Assembly (NCBI GenBank): GCA_004835665.1
Contig: RBKR01000001.1
Span: 1,984,001 to 2,048,000 of the forward strand
Source of the DNA: Phoma sp. XZ068
Lineage: Eukaryota; Ascomycota; Dothideomycetes; Pleosporales; Didymellaceae
Reading direction: 5' to 3'
DNA: 64,000 bases
The notes beneath the pieces were generated by a model. It had not been told where the DNA came from. It searched no databases and saw only the letters and a program-made list of their open reading frames with translations. This document shows, piece by piece, positions 46,091 to 57,259 of this stretch. Numbering within the stretch: the first letter of the stretch is position 1; each line of letters opens with the position of its first letter. A program made the translations under genes and the position numbers.

Positions 46091-46839
46091 TGTGATGGAT
46101 GACTGTACAGCTTGATAATGACAATACTCTAACCGAAAGCTGCGATGAAAAAAGTACACCGGCCAAAATTTATGGGGAGGACAGATCAATCCATGTGAAC
46201 AAGAAGATGAATGGTGGGCGGAGTGAGTCTTTATAATATCGATCTTGAAGGATGCGTCAGATAATGCCTGCTCAGGCTTCAAAAGCTGACGATTATTATC
46301 GCGCTAGCGTGCACAGGCCTGCCTGATTGGACCGTAAGCTTGCATTGACTGCAACTTCGATGCTATCGTGCCGTTCTCATGCAGGAATGGCACAAGTAAT
46401 ACTGTCATAAAACGCAAAGAGACGGTCACCTCAGCAACCCACAGTCATGTGTACTGGTTGACATTTACGCGAAGCATGGCAGGGCAAAAGCTTCGCGCAA
46501 GAGTCAGCAATCACGTCATAGAAGCGTTCACATTGGTCACAACGCAATCTGCGTAGTACAATATGTGTGAAAATGTCAAGGTTCTAAGCTACAATCTTAA
46601 GATCCTATCACACCTCCACGTATGAGCTCAAGCTGCTCCATAACTTAAACACCCAATCGCTCGCCAGCTTTGCCTTTTTGTGAACAACCGTTATGCATGA
46701 AACCCTGGGGTAACAGAGCGCCAATACAAGGTTGCCTCCGCTACCAGGCTTGTCATAATCTCGAGAATCGTACGCAGGAAGACGCTGGAAGGAAAATCGT
46801 CAGTCGGTGGGATCGTGTCGGCACGGGAGTTGCAGTACC
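46091..46839. other. MFS upstream region and actin 3' flank
   Basis: Non-coding as far as I can see. Both neighbours are on the minus strand. Confidence 0.5.
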
Positions 46840-48422
46840 TTAGAAGCACTTGCGGTGGACGATGGAAGGACCGCTCTCGTCGTACTCCTGCTTTGAGATC
46901 CACATCTGCTGGAAGGTGGAGAGGGAGGCGAGAATGGAACCACCGATCCAGACGGAGTACTTGCGCTCGGGGGGAGCAATGATCTTGACCTTCATGGAGG
47001 AAGGAGCAAGAGCAGTGATCTCCTTCTGCATACGGTCGGAGATACCGGGGTACATGGTGGTACCACCAGACTAGGAATTGTTAGCTCACGTTTGCAGATA
47101 GCTTGGAATAAACGTACCATGACAATGTTGCCGTACAGGTCCTTCCTGACGTCGACATCGCACTTCATGATGGAGTTGAAAGTGGTGACGTGGATACCAC
47201 CGCTCTCAAGACCAAGGACGGAAGGCTGGAAGAGAGCCTCAGGAGCACGGAAGCGCTCGTTGCCAATGGTGATGACCTGACCGTCGGGAAGTTCGTAGGA
47301 CTTCTCGAGGCTGGAGCTCTGGCTGGCGGTCTGGATCTCCTGCTCGAAGTCGAGAGCGACGTAGCAGAGCTTCTCCTTGATGTCACGAACGATTTCGCGC
47401 TCGGCGGTGGTGGAGAAAGTGTAACCACGCTCAGCAAGGATCTTCATGAGGTAGTCGGTCAAATCGCGACCAGCCATGTCGACACGGGAGATGGCGTGGG
47501 GAAGAGCGAAACCCTCGTAGATGGGGACAACGTGGGTGACACCGTCACCGGAGTCGAGAACGATACCGGTGGTACGTCCGGAGGCGTACAGGGACAGGAC
47601 AGCCTGGATGGAGACGTAGAACGCAGGGGCGTTGAATGTCTCGAAAACAATCTGTGTCATCTTCTCACGGTTGGACTTGGGGTTGATGGGAGCCTCGGTG
47701 AGCAGGACGGGGTGCTCCTCGGGGGCGACACGCAGCTCGTTGTAGAAGGTGTGGTGCCAGATCTTCTCCATGTCGTCCCAGTTGGTGACGACACCGTGCT
47801 CAATGGGGTATCGCAGAGTCAGGATACCACGCTTCGACTGTGCCTCATCACCGACGTAGGAGTCCTTCTGTCCCATACCGATCATGATACTGCGTCGCGG
47901 TTAGCTCGAATCGGGCAGGAGCTGCCGGGGGAGAGCGTCATACCCATGGTGACGGGGGCGACCGACAATGGAGGCTGCGTGTTGTCAGAATGCGGTTCTC
48001 GAGTGGTGCCTGGATGCAGAGCTGGCGCAATAGCGCGGTGCTGGTGCCAGGTGGCGGGATGAGGAACTTACGGAAGACTGCTCGGGGCGCATCATCACCG
48101 GCAAAACCGGCCTTGCACATACCCGAACTATCAATTGTCAGCTCATATCCATCAAATGTACATCGCTTGTGCGGTCCTGTCGCAGGGCTGGTGCGGCCCT
48201 TCGGCGGCGTGGGCGGTGCCAATGCAGACAGCCCCTCCACGACAGGGATGGCAGGAGTTCGATGTCGGGGGTATGATCTCACCCATTGTCGATGACGAGG
48301 GCTGCGACTTCCTCTGCAGTGAAGAACAAACGTTAGCAGAGCTCAGGGGGATAGAGGCGCATCGCCAGGGGATGGCCGGCGGCGATGCTGGGGGCCGGTG
48401 GGCTCAGCTGCTTACCTTCCAT
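46840..48422 (-). CDS. act1: Actin
   Basis: Six coding exons are 48416..48422 (7 nt), 48283..48313, 48072..48127, 47944..47974, 47118..47889 and 46840..47070. They total 375 codons plus stop, the exact canonical actin length. The protein starts [20 protein letters not shown] and ends SIVHRKCF. The nucleotide-binding signatures [23 protein letters not shown] and [12 protein letters not shown] are intact. Actin is the filament protein of cytokinetic rings, patches and cables. Introns crowd the 5' end: the first four exons together hold only 41 codons and are separated by introns of 102, 155, 97 and 54 nt. This 5'-clustered layout is common in fungal actin genes. A probable additional intron lies in the 5' leader. 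Confidence 0.98.
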
Positions 48423-48488
48423 GTTGACTGATTAGGTGGTAGATTAGGAGTAGGTAGAAGTGTGTGGGCGGAGTGCAATATGTACTCT

Positions 48489-48572
48489 CTGCAAAAGGGA
48501 GAGTCAGCGAGAGGAGGACAGGTTGCCGTAGGTCGGGCTTTAGATAGAAACACGGATGTCGGGGAAGCTTAC
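48489..48572 (-). other. Probable 5'-UTR intron of actin
   Basis: Read on the minus strand, this 84-base stretch starts GTAAGC and ends with GCTGAC, a pyrimidine run CTCCCTTTTG and CAG, 66 bases before the actin ATG. Leader introns are common in fungal actin genes. This is a call from splice signals only. Confidence 0.5.
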
Positions 48573-49470
48573 GGGTGCGGTGGTGGTTGTGGTTAAGGTC
48601 TTGCAGAGTGCGCGAGGCGAGTGGGTGCCCACTGCTGAAATAAGCGGGCCGGCCTTGCCCAGACAGAAAGGAGCGGCGAGGTTGGTGAAGGGGGCTTTGC
48701 GACGAACGGGCAAGATGCAGCGGAACAGCAAACAGCGTCACTCTCAGGCATTCAATGCACGTAATTCTTGCAGGCGAAGCTGCATTGAGTCTTTTATACT
48801 CGCATTGCGTTGCTTCTAGGCATCACAGTTTCCATCTTGGACGAGTACGCAAGCTCCCGCCACAGCGTCAGGGTCGTATACTTGTACACGCGTGCAACAA
48901 GGCAGCGCCTTAACAGCTTGGCGGCCAACAGCGATGTTGGCTGCTGATGGCAAAGACACTGCAATGTGTACGACGTGGGCTTGGGCAGCGAGTGCTCGTG
49001 CCAGACCGCCACTGGCATCGACACTGCGGGAGCATTGCAATCCCCAGCCATCCGCAGCTGCTCACCGCCAACTCTCAACATCCCCGCCAGAAATACGGGC
49101 CCCGGTCACGTGGTGAGGGGCAGTTACGGGACCGCGGGACCACGCAGCGCGAGCATCAAATGGGCGCCAAACACGTGCATACGATATATATGATGTTTTC
49201 TGTATTCTTAAGACGGCTCGTTCTGTTTATCAAGGTGACAGTTGGCTGATAGAATTGACTCCGTGCTCCCTCGATGTTGTGTTGCTGTTGGACGACAGCT
49301 GCCAGCCATATGGAAGGCGCGCGAATCTGGTCGTACCTTCCCGCAGCGTCGGCGCAAAACCGAATCTGCGTCATCCCGCCAAATTTACTCCAGATGTACA
49401 AATATCAGTGACCCTTGCTACACCCACAACACCATATCCTACACACCCGAATCCCATCACACAACGCACA
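48573..49470. promoter_or_regulatory. Divergent upstream region of actin and FES1
   Basis: About 0.9 kb lies between the actin leader and the FES1 start, so both genes are expected to be driven from here. I see no coding sequence. Frames in the region overlap each other and have no motifs. Confidence 0.5.
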
Positions 49471-50140
49471 ATGAACGATCCCAATCTGAACACGCTCCTC
49501 AAGTGGGGAGTCGAGAACTCGAATGTCTCTGAAGGCGCAGAGGCACCCAAAACGCAACTGAACGCAGAGGCGCTCGCAGCGCTGTTTGGCGGCAACCAGA
49601 AGTCGGACGCGCAGATGATGAAGGACAACATGGAGGTTATCAAGAGGGAGGAATGCGACCTGGAGGACCGAATCATCGCATTTGACAATTTCGAGCAGCT
49701 CATCGAGAACCTCGACAACGCAAACAACATTGAACCGCTGGGCCTCTGGATACCTCTGATTGAGCAGCTAGAGAACAAAGAAGCTGAGCTGAGGAGGTTT
49801 GCTGCATGGTGCATTGGCACCGCAGTGCAGAACAACATCAAAACCCAAGAAAAGGTAGGCAAGCCCGTTTCTGCAGGCTATGTGAACGGTCGCTGACAAT
49901 ATTTAGGTGCTGGTACTTGGTGCCATCCCGATTCTAGTACGTATGGCGACTGGCAACGACGAGACAAAAGTGAAGAAGAAGGCTATCACGGCACTCTCGT
50001 CCTCAGTAAGGAATTTCCAGGCGGCCCTAGATGACGCCCTGTCACACGTACCCGCAGACTTGAAGCCTGCAGGCAAGCTGGATGCAAACGATATGGACTC
50101 GGTCGACCTCTTGATCAACAAGCTTCGTGAGAGTTTGTGA
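49471..50140 (+). CDS. fes1: Hsp70 nucleotide exchange factor Fes1
   Basis: Exons 49471..49854 and 49907..50140, with a 52-nt intron, encode 205 residues, the usual Fes1 length. The N-terminus MNDPNLNTLLKWGVENS is the conserved Fes1 start. An armadillo-like core follows with DNFEQLIENLDNANNIEPL, AELRRFAAWCIGTAVQNN and KKKAITALSSSVRN. Fes1/HspBP1 proteins bind the Hsp70 ATPase domain in the cytosol and speed ADP release. The acceptor TTTAG leads directly into VLVLGAIPILVRM in phase. Confidence 0.95.
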
Positions 50141-50363
50141 GACACGGGTTGCGACTTGCATTGCATTGGCGTTCCGGTTCTAGATATGGGTCAGCATGAT
50201 GGCGGCGTTTGAGTCACAATGATGACATAGGGAAGGATAGTTCGACATACTGTCCGTGATATAGCGAATTCATCTTTGAGTTGCGCAACCTTGCGCGCAC
50301 TCGAGTGCTACTCCAAATTTCTGATCCCAGAGTATGATAGTGCATGCACTCCGGTTGGCTCGC

Positions 50364-50901
50364 TCACAACACTTCCAACACCAGCCCCACCAACTCGCTG
50401 AACTCTGTCCTTCCACTCATAGTCTTGTCCAGTCCCATGCCGAGCACTACCAACCGTGTCTCCCTGTCATTTTGTGTCTTGATAGCACTCGCGATCTGAG
50501 TTGCGAGGGTCTGCCCAAGAACCTCGAGCTCCGGTATTGTGCCGCCAAGTATCGTTGTCGCAGTAAGGTGGTGCATAGGCAGGAGGTTAGATTCGGGGTC
50601 TTCATCGTCGCGGTCGAGGTAAGCTTGCGATGTTACAGGGGCATCCGTTGCGGAGATGTCAAGAGGAACGTGTACCTGGCAGTGTTAGGACAGCACATTC
50701 GGTTGGTCGGGCCTTGGAGTTTATTAGAGAGCTCACCCAGTGTGCCAGACGGCCTTGCTGTGTGACCGTAATGAGTATCTTGTCTGCAAATGACATGGAT
50801 GTGGCAGTTGTCTCCATGCCTGTTATGCATGACGAAGCCGACTTCGAACGCGCTGGGAATGATGCAGGTGTGACTGTGTATTCTCCTGTTGCTGTCGCCA
50901 T
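50364..50901 (-). CDS. Proteasome assembly chaperone 3-like protein
   Basis: Exons 50737..50901 and 50364..50675, with a 61-nt intron, encode 158 residues. The first exon carries SFADKILITVTQQGRLAHW, which resembles the beta-strand core of PSMG3/PAC3 and yeast Poc3/Irc25. The second begins VHVPLD and ends in a helix with RLVVLGMGLDKT. These small proteins pair with PAC4/Poc4 to assemble the alpha ring of the 20S proteasome. The family match is recognised from the strand motif, overall length and fold pattern; it is probable, not certain. Its end lies 224 bases past the FES1 stop, in convergent orientation. Confidence 0.72.
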
Positions 50902-51178
50902 GATGAATCCGGATGTTACCACAATGCTTCGAAAGAAATAACAACAATGTGTTCACTGCAACGATTTCGCTCGACCGAGAGTGTAGTATAGCTACAAAAT
51001 GCTGTGGAGGGGTTTGATCGCGTTGGTGGAGACGAAAGCTCTCGGGAGTGATGCGGAGGGTGCTCACCGCCGACGCTAGAAGGTCTAGCGTGCTCCGACT
51101 TGCCGATCCCCGCCAAAATTTTGGAGAGATCGGAACGAACGAAGCAACCTCCAGTCCTTGGGTAGGACCACAATAAAG

Positions 51179-54100
51179 ATGCCGAAGTTCGTCCCGCGAC
51201 AACGTAAACACAAGGTCGTAGCGCGCCAGAAGGCCACTGCCAACGATGTCCCCGCCGAACCGAACGCCGAACAGATTCTGCCGGCTGAGCAGAGCGAGCG
51301 CGATGAGAAGCGCCGCGCAATGAAGGATGAGCTTGTGCGCGAATCGCAAAGCAAAATGAGTGGCAAGAAGAAAAAGCGCTTGGACAAGTACATTGACACC
51401 AAGCTGAAGAAGGAGGAGAATCTGGAGCTGCTCAAGAAATTGGCCGCGCAGTCTCACAAAGTCGACACAAGCCTATTCCAGAGCTCCAGGAAGCTAGGAA
51501 GTGGCAGTGACACAAAGAGGGAAGCTCTCAGACGCGCGTTGGCTGAACGAAGAGCTGGCATAGATGTAGAGAAGAACGAGGGGCTGCTCTTCGAAGAGCA
51601 CACGGTCAGGGAACTTTCAGCTTCTGAAGACGACAACGAGATGCAGGCTACGCCCATTCTGACAAAAAAACCGCTGAAATCCTCCAAGTCTACGTCTCGC
51701 AAACGAAGCCGGTCACCTTCAAAATCACCAGAGCCTGCGCCTGCAGCCACCTCAGAACCACCAACAACCGTTGGCAGTTTTGGTCTTTTCGGAGGCGGCC
51801 TGAAGCGGCCACTGGAGGTCGATGAGACAGGCAAGCCAGTCATACAAGTCAGGAAACGCAGGAAGGGAAAGGGAAAGCCTGTTGTGATTGAGGAAGACGT
51901 GGCGTGGGAGGGCTTCAGCTCGGACGAGAAGGAAGGTGATGAGGAGGAAGCCGAGACCGATGACGCGGACACAGCGGACTCGACCGAAGAATCAGACATC
52001 GAAGAGGACGAAGAGAGGACAGACTCTGAATCGGCAGAGTCGGACGGATCAGACGATTCAGAAGGCTCGGTTGAGGAAGACTCGGACGAAGACAGCGATA
52101 GCGACAGCAGCCCCGACGATGAAGAGACCAAGATTGCGCGGAAAGAACGAACATCAGCTTTCAAGGCTTGGGCGACAAGTCAAAGAAACGAGCAGATTGG
52201 CTTCGTGCCATCGAATCAGCTGGAATACACCATACCGGCGAAGCCTGCCAATTTCACACCGAGAGCGCCCGAGCAAGATCCCCTCCCTCGTGAGCTTGAA
52301 TCAAACACCGCGACCGATGCAACGAGGAAAGCGTATAGTGTCGCTGTAGAAAGGACACCCGACATCCAAGAAGCTAGGATGCAACTCCCAGTAGTTGCTG
52401 AGGAGCAGAAGATCATGGAGGCGATACACAATAACGACGTAGTCGTAGTCTGGGGAGCCACTGGTAGTGGTAAGACGACACAAGTGCCGCAATTTCTTTT
52501 CGAGGCAGGCTACGGTGCTCCAGACGGGCCTACACCAGGCATGATCGGTGTTACACAGCCTCGACGAGTTGCGGCGGTCAGTATGTCGAAGCGTGTTGGT
52601 GATGAACTTGGCGACCATGGATCGAAGGTCGCCCATCAGATCCGGTTTGATACCACGACGAACGCAAAGACTGCGGTCAAGTTCATGACCGACGGTGTCC
52701 TTTTACGTGAGATTACGCAAGACTTTATTCTATCCAAGTACTCTGCAATCGTCATTGACGAGGCCCACGAGCGCAGCGTCAATACCGACATTCTCATTGG
52801 CATGCTTAGTAGGATTGTCGATCTTCGAGCCGAGATGGCGAAGGAGGATCCTAAGGTTAAGCCTCTCAAACTTGTCATCATGTCGGCTACTCTTAGAATA
52901 TCTGACTTCACCGACAACAAGCGTCTCTTCAGGGGTGAAGCGCCTCCACTATTGAAGGCTGAGGGTCGTCAGTACACAGTCACCAATCACTTTGCCCGCC
53001 AAACACAGCGCGACTATGTCGAGGAGATGTACCGCAAAGTTGTCAGAGGGCACCGTAAGCTCCCTCAAGGAGCTATGCTTGTCTTCCTGACTGGCCAAGG
53101 CGAGATCGCAAACCTAGCGAAGCGCCTGAAACAAGCATTCCCATCGACCCAGGGCCAGGACGCAAAGACTGGTAAAGTACGGATCAATCCAGCAGAGGCG
53201 CCCGTGGAGACCGAGGATCTTGAGTTCGGCCCGAGCACCAACGACAATGATGAGGACAATGATGGTTCCGACTCTGAAGATTCGATCATTATGGGCTTAG
53301 ACGATGATGAAGAGGACAAGGAGTTCGATATCGACGAAGAGAAGCCTGAGGACACAGTCATGAACGTACACGTATTGCCGCTTTACTCGCAACTCCCAAC
53401 GAACCAGCAGATGCGCGTTTTCGAGCCGCCTCCGGAGGGATCTCGCCTTATCGTTCTGGCCACCAACGTCGCGGAAACCAGTTTGACAATTCCTGGTGTC
53501 CGGTATGTCTTCGACTGTGGAAGAGCGAAGGAGAAGAAGTACGACCTTATCACTGGTGTACAGAGCTTTGAAGTCGGTTGGATCAGCAAGGCTAGTGCCA
53601 ATCAAAGAGCCGGTCGTGCTGGTCGTACCGGCCCTGGTCACTGCTACCGCTTGTACTCGTCTGCGGTTTTTGAGCGCGATTTTGAAGAATATGCTGCGCC
53701 AGAAATCTCTCGAACGCCACTGGAAGGTGTTGTACTGCAACTCAAGAGCATGGGAGCACCTGTGGTCAATTTCCCATTTCCTACACCACCAGACCGAGAG
53801 AGTCTTCAGCGAGCTGAGAATCTTCTCTCCTATCTCGGAGCACTGTCGCCTGACGGCAAAGTGACCAAGCTGGGACATGAGCTTTCTTTGTATCCTCTCA
53901 ACCCTCGCTTTGCACGCATGTTAGCTATGGGCGTTGCTCAGAACCTTACGGCTGAGACCATCGCTCTCGTAGCCGCCTTATCCGTACCAGAGCTTGTCGT
54001 CCCAGAGAACAAGCTAGGTCTCCGCGAGCCAGCAAGAGATCCCGATGCAGTTCGCACGGAGCAGGATAACATCGAGGCCGAAGAGCGATCGCTACTACGC

Positions 54101-54922
54101 AAGGCTTACAACGCAGCTCTAGCCAAGCTGAGCGTCAATTCGAAGCAAAGCGACTGTATCAAGTACAGCAACGCTGTCTGCGCTTACGCATACGAAGCCA
54201 ATTCGCAGCGCTTCTGCGAGGATATGTTCCTCAACGCCAAAGCCATGCATGAAGCCAGCCAGCTCCGCCAGCAGCTTACTAGCATCGTACGCACGCATCG
54301 CCCAACTGCCATCGGTACATACCAGGCCAAGCTCCCGGCACCATCCGAGAAGAGCATCAGCCTATTGACCCAGATCTGCGCAGCGGGATTCATCGACCAA
54401 GTAGCAATGCGAGCAGACCTCGCTCCCGTACCACCAGAGCTGTCCCGGAAACCCAAGACAGCCATCGATGTCCCTTACATCACACTGTTCTCATCCACAG
54501 ACACTCACAGCGACGATCCGAACGAAAAATACGTCTACCTACACCCCTCCACGCTTCTCGCACGTACACCACCGGCTAAGCTGCCAGGCTACATCATATA
54601 CTCGCACCTCCAGCGCGCATCCACATCTGTCATCAACGGCGCGAAGACACCGAAGACGCGCATGCACCCACTCACACCTGTCACGCGACCTCAGCTCATC
54701 AATATCGCATTGGGCACGCCACTGCTGCAAGCCTCCAAGCCAAAGGGCAAGATTGCAGAGCTGCCGCGTACGGCCGGTGCACCGGAGCGCCGCGAGTGTG
54801 AAGTCGAGATGACATTGCTGGGCGAGAAAGGAAGTCAAGGTTGGGGGTTGGGAGTGAGGAAGGTGGTGCAGAGGAAGGAGGGTGCTGGGAAGGGTTGGGC
54901 AATTGAGAAAGTGCTTGCTTAA
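51179..54922 (+). CDS. ecm16: DEAH-box RNA helicase Ecm16/Dhr1 (DHX37)
   Basis: An intronless gene encodes 1247 residues from ATG 51179 (MPKFVPRQRKHKVVARQK, the conserved Ecm16 start). The N-terminal 400 residues are charged, with long acidic runs and basic NLS-like stretches. The helicase core holds GATGSGKTTQVPQ near 425, TQPRRVAAVSMSKRV, DEAHERS near 527, SATLRISDF, TNVAETSLTIPGVRYVFDCG and QRAGRAGRTGPGHCYRLYS. A winged-helix/OB-type C-terminus follows. An acidic insert of about 60 residues sits between motifs III and IV, as is usual for Dhr1. The enzyme acts in the nucleolus and removes U3 snoRNA from pre-18S rRNA. The 277 bases to the divergent PAC3-like gene form a short shared promoter. 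Confidence 0.96.
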   Translation: MPKFVPRQRKHKVVARQKATANDVPAEPNAEQILPAEQSERDEKRRAMKDELVRESQSKMSGKKKKRLDKYIDTKLKKEENLELLKKLAAQSHKVDTSLFQSSRKLGSGSDTKREALRRALAERRAGIDVEKNEGLLFEEHTVRELSASEDDNEMQATPILTKKPLKSSKSTSRKRSRSPSKSPEPAPAATSEPPTTVGSFGLFGGGLKRPLEVDETGKPVIQVRKRRKGKGKPVVIEEDVAWEGFSSDEKEGDEEEAETDDADTADSTEESDIEEDEERTDSESAESDGSDDSEGSVEEDSDEDSDSDSSPDDEETKIARKERTSAFKAWATSQRNEQIGFVPSNQLEYTIPAKPANFTPRAPEQDPLPRELESNTATDATRKAYSVAVERTPDIQEARMQLPVVAEEQKIMEAIHNNDVVVVWGATGSGKTTQVPQFLFEAGYGAPDGPTPGMIGVTQPRRVAAVSMSKRVGDELGDHGSKVAHQIRFDTTTNAKTAVKFMTDGVLLREITQDFILSKYSAIVIDEAHERSVNTDILIGMLSRIVDLRAEMAKEDPKVKPLKLVIMSATLRISDFTDNKRLFRGEAPPLLKAEGRQYTVTNHFARQTQRDYVEEMYRKVVRGHRKLPQGAMLVFLTGQGEIANLAKRLKQAFPSTQGQDAKTGKVRINPAEAPVETEDLEFGPSTNDNDEDNDGSDSEDSIIMGLDDDEEDKEFDIDEEKPEDTVMNVHVLPLYSQLPTNQQMRVFEPPPEGSRLIVLATNVAETSLTIPGVRYVFDCGRAKEKKYDLITGVQSFEVGWISKASANQRAGRAGRTGPGHCYRLYSSAVFERDFEEYAAPEISRTPLEGVVLQLKSMGAPVVNFPFPTPPDRESLQRAENLLSYLGALSPDGKVTKLGHELSLYPLNPRFARMLAMGVAQNLTAETIALVAALSVPELVVPENKLGLREPARDPDAVRTEQDNIEAEERSLLRKAYNAALAKLSVNSKQSDCIKYSNAVCAYAYEANSQRFCEDMFLNAKAMHEASQLRQQLTSIVRTHRPTAIGTYQAKLPAPSEKSISLLTQICAAGFIDQVAMRADLAPVPPELSRKPKTAIDVPYITLFSSTDTHSDDPNEKYVYLHPSTLLARTPPAKLPGYIIYSHLQRASTSVINGAKTPKTRMHPLTPVTRPQLINIALGTPLLQASKPKGKIAELPRTAGAPERRECEVEMTLLGEKGSQGWGLGVRKVVQRKEGAGKGWAIEKVLA

Positions 54923-55851
54923 GGAAGGGCTAAATGGTGACATGCCTAAAGCCGTGTAGAGGGGAAGTTGCTGTTGTATGTGCATCACAGATACCCCTAA
55001 GCTTATGTTTATCCGAGAACCTGGCTACGAGAGAGAATGCGGTGTCGGTTTGGAGGCCCCCTGCCCACAAAGCGAGCATTGTGAGTGCGTTGACTTTTGG
55101 AGACTGGTGATAGATGTCCTGCCTAAGTGGTTGATTTTTCAATACATCATAATCACTAGGATGATTTGAGATAAGATGTCCTGTGGGAGCAGCTCTGACT
55201 GCACTGGTCGAGAACGACTCGTCAACGGCTAATCACATCAGCACCATCGTGTGCGCGGATAGGGTTAATTCATCTACATTGAAGATCGATGCACTCTCAA
55301 TGATTTCCTTTATACATGATAGTATTTCCCATCATGATAGTATCTATTTCGTTTCAATGATATGAACATCCTCGACTTCCAGATCTGAGCAATGAATTTA
55401 CTTGCACAAAACCGGTAAAATGCTTATCGGCTTTAGATCATTTCGTGTATTGTTATCATTGTTGACTACGTCGTCACGGTTAGATTGCAGAAGTTGTTTC
55501 TCCCGTTTGTGCCTGAGACAAGATAGTAAATCGCAGATATACTTCCACAAGGAGTCCCTGCCACTTTCACTCTGCTCTAGTTATGATAGTTGCAACCGTT
55601 ATTATTGCAGCCCCACAATAATAATAATCATCATCATCACAGTCGTCATCGTCATCGGTTGCTATAATTTCGCTTCCGGGTAAACAATTTTAGATTGTAG
55701 ATGGTGGCATGCCGTGTCACATCACTTCTGCGGACAGTGACATCATAAGTGTTAAATCGTTGGGTATCTGAAAGTCATATTGAGGGCATTTCATTCGAAA
55801 GTATGTACAAAGTGGAAGTAGATTCTAAATGACTGTTTCCATAACGTCCAT
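54923..55851. other. Convergent 3' region with microsatellite
   Basis: No gene is visible. The region is A/T-rich and includes an AAT/ATC trinucleotide tract at 55616..55657. The motif catgatagtat recurs at about 55317 and 55334. Confidence 0.5.
55616..55657. repeat. Imperfect AAT/ATC/GTC trinucleotide microsatellite
   Basis: Consecutive aat, atc and gtc triplets give about 42 bases of simple repeat in non-coding DNA between ECM16 and the AA9 gene. Confidence 0.8.
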
Positions 55852-56640
55852 TCAACCCGAGTACACAGCCGGGCCAGGGCTGACATACTTGAAGGACGAG
55901 TCGTAGATAGCCTTTGTGAAGAGCGGGTCACTATCCTTGTCAGTATATTAATGCTTATATCGGTGAAAGCTTGGACTTACGTGATCTTGTAACCACCAGG
56001 GAAGCTGACGCCAGTGGGGTTCGCGCTTCCTCCGCCAGTGACCTTGACTTGGAAGCAGCTCACGTACGGCTGCGGGCTGCCCGCACCAGCGTGCAGCGCA
56101 ATAGCCTCAGCACGCACAAGGTAGTCGCCAGCAGCAATGTTCTTAGGCACAGTAAACGCCCGCTTGCCACAGTTGGCGTTGAGGATCTCAGTTCCCCAGG
56201 AGGCGGTGGTGCCAGTGTAGCCGTCCTCAGCAACCTTGAAGAAAGAGCCAGTGGTAGCAGTCGTTGCATCAGCAACCTTTGCCATGTAAATCAAGACGGG
56301 ACCGTAATGGTTGCCGCCGATGGCAGGGTTCGAGCAGGAGCGATCACCGGGTTGAGCATGCATTTCTACAGTCAGAGGGGAGCCGGCTGATGATGTCAGT
56401 CGTGTCACGTTTTAGGTGATTGTAAAGATCCCTACCAGCAACTGTGCAAACACCAGTCTGCTTAGCGGGGCCACGACCGCAGAACATGTCAGCAGAGGAC
56501 AAGCTTTCGACAGGGCTGTTGTCTTTGACTGTGCGGACGCATTTGCCAGCCTGGTCGGTTGTGCCAACCCACAGTTCCTGCCATGTTGAGTGGGCAGAGA
56601 CGGATGCCACGGCGGCGAGAAGGATGATTGCGGACTTCAT
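55852..56640 (-). CDS. AA9 lytic polysaccharide monooxygenase
   Basis: Exons 56436..56640, 55981..56386 and 55852..55930 encode 229 residues, a typical single-module AA9 size. A signal peptide of 16 residues ends VSA, and the mature protein starts with His17, the copper-binding N-terminal histidine. The second copper histidine is His78 in EMHAQPGDRSC. The axial-site residues His167, Gln174 and Tyr176 lie in ALHAGAGSPQPYVSC. The family segment GGNHYGPVLIYMAKV is present. AA9 enzymes cleave cellulose or related glucans by oxidation outside the cell. There is no CBM or GPI signal. Introns are 49 and 50 nt, and the C-terminal exon ends in VSPGPAVYSG, the usual AA9 tail. Confidence 0.95.
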
Positions 56641-57259
56641 CTTGGAATATGAGTATATGAGAAGCGAATGAAAGAAGCGAGAGCTGGATACAGACTCAAA
56701 TGTACTCGAACTGACGCAGTATTTAATAAGTCATAAACCGCACTTGGAGACAGAATCGAGCACTGCAAATTCACCGGCCCGCAATCCCACCTCATCATCA
56801 CTTTCAATCTCCATAAGTGCAAGTCTTGGACCATCTTACTGACATAGATTGGACGTTGTAACAAGATCTCCTTGGCAGCGGCAGCCTCATCTGAATGCAT
56901 GCACGCCATTCGCTGGAAATTGGTTTGGGTTCCCCAGAGTTTACCAAAATAGGTGTGGTACTTGGGACTGGGTCAAATGATATATGGGTACTGTTTCGGG
57001 TTGGGTAGACGTGGATGTGCTGGTGATCCTCTTCATCCGGAATCCTTGTCACGTAGCTTTCAGAATGAAACGCGTTGAAACGCCAAGGCGAAAACACTGA
57101 AAAGGAATCTTCGATGTGATCTGATTCGTCTCCACGGCAGTTACATATAGCCGGTACACTGTAATGTCTTAAATGGGATAGAGCCCACTTGAAGTACAGT
57201 GCTTGCCTGAACGTCAGCCTTGGCTGTGTTTCTTTGCTTCAAATCGACACTTTGCCACC
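56641..57259. other. Upstream region of the AA9 gene
   Basis: About 0.6 kb of non-coding DNA. It serves as the AA9 promoter and the 3' flank of the DHH gene, both on the minus strand. No further gene is seen. Confidence 0.5.

Noticed and set aside
47190..48062. Plus-strand frame (290 codons) antisense to actin
   Set aside because: Composition mirrors the highly biased actin codons, and it crosses actin introns without regard to them.
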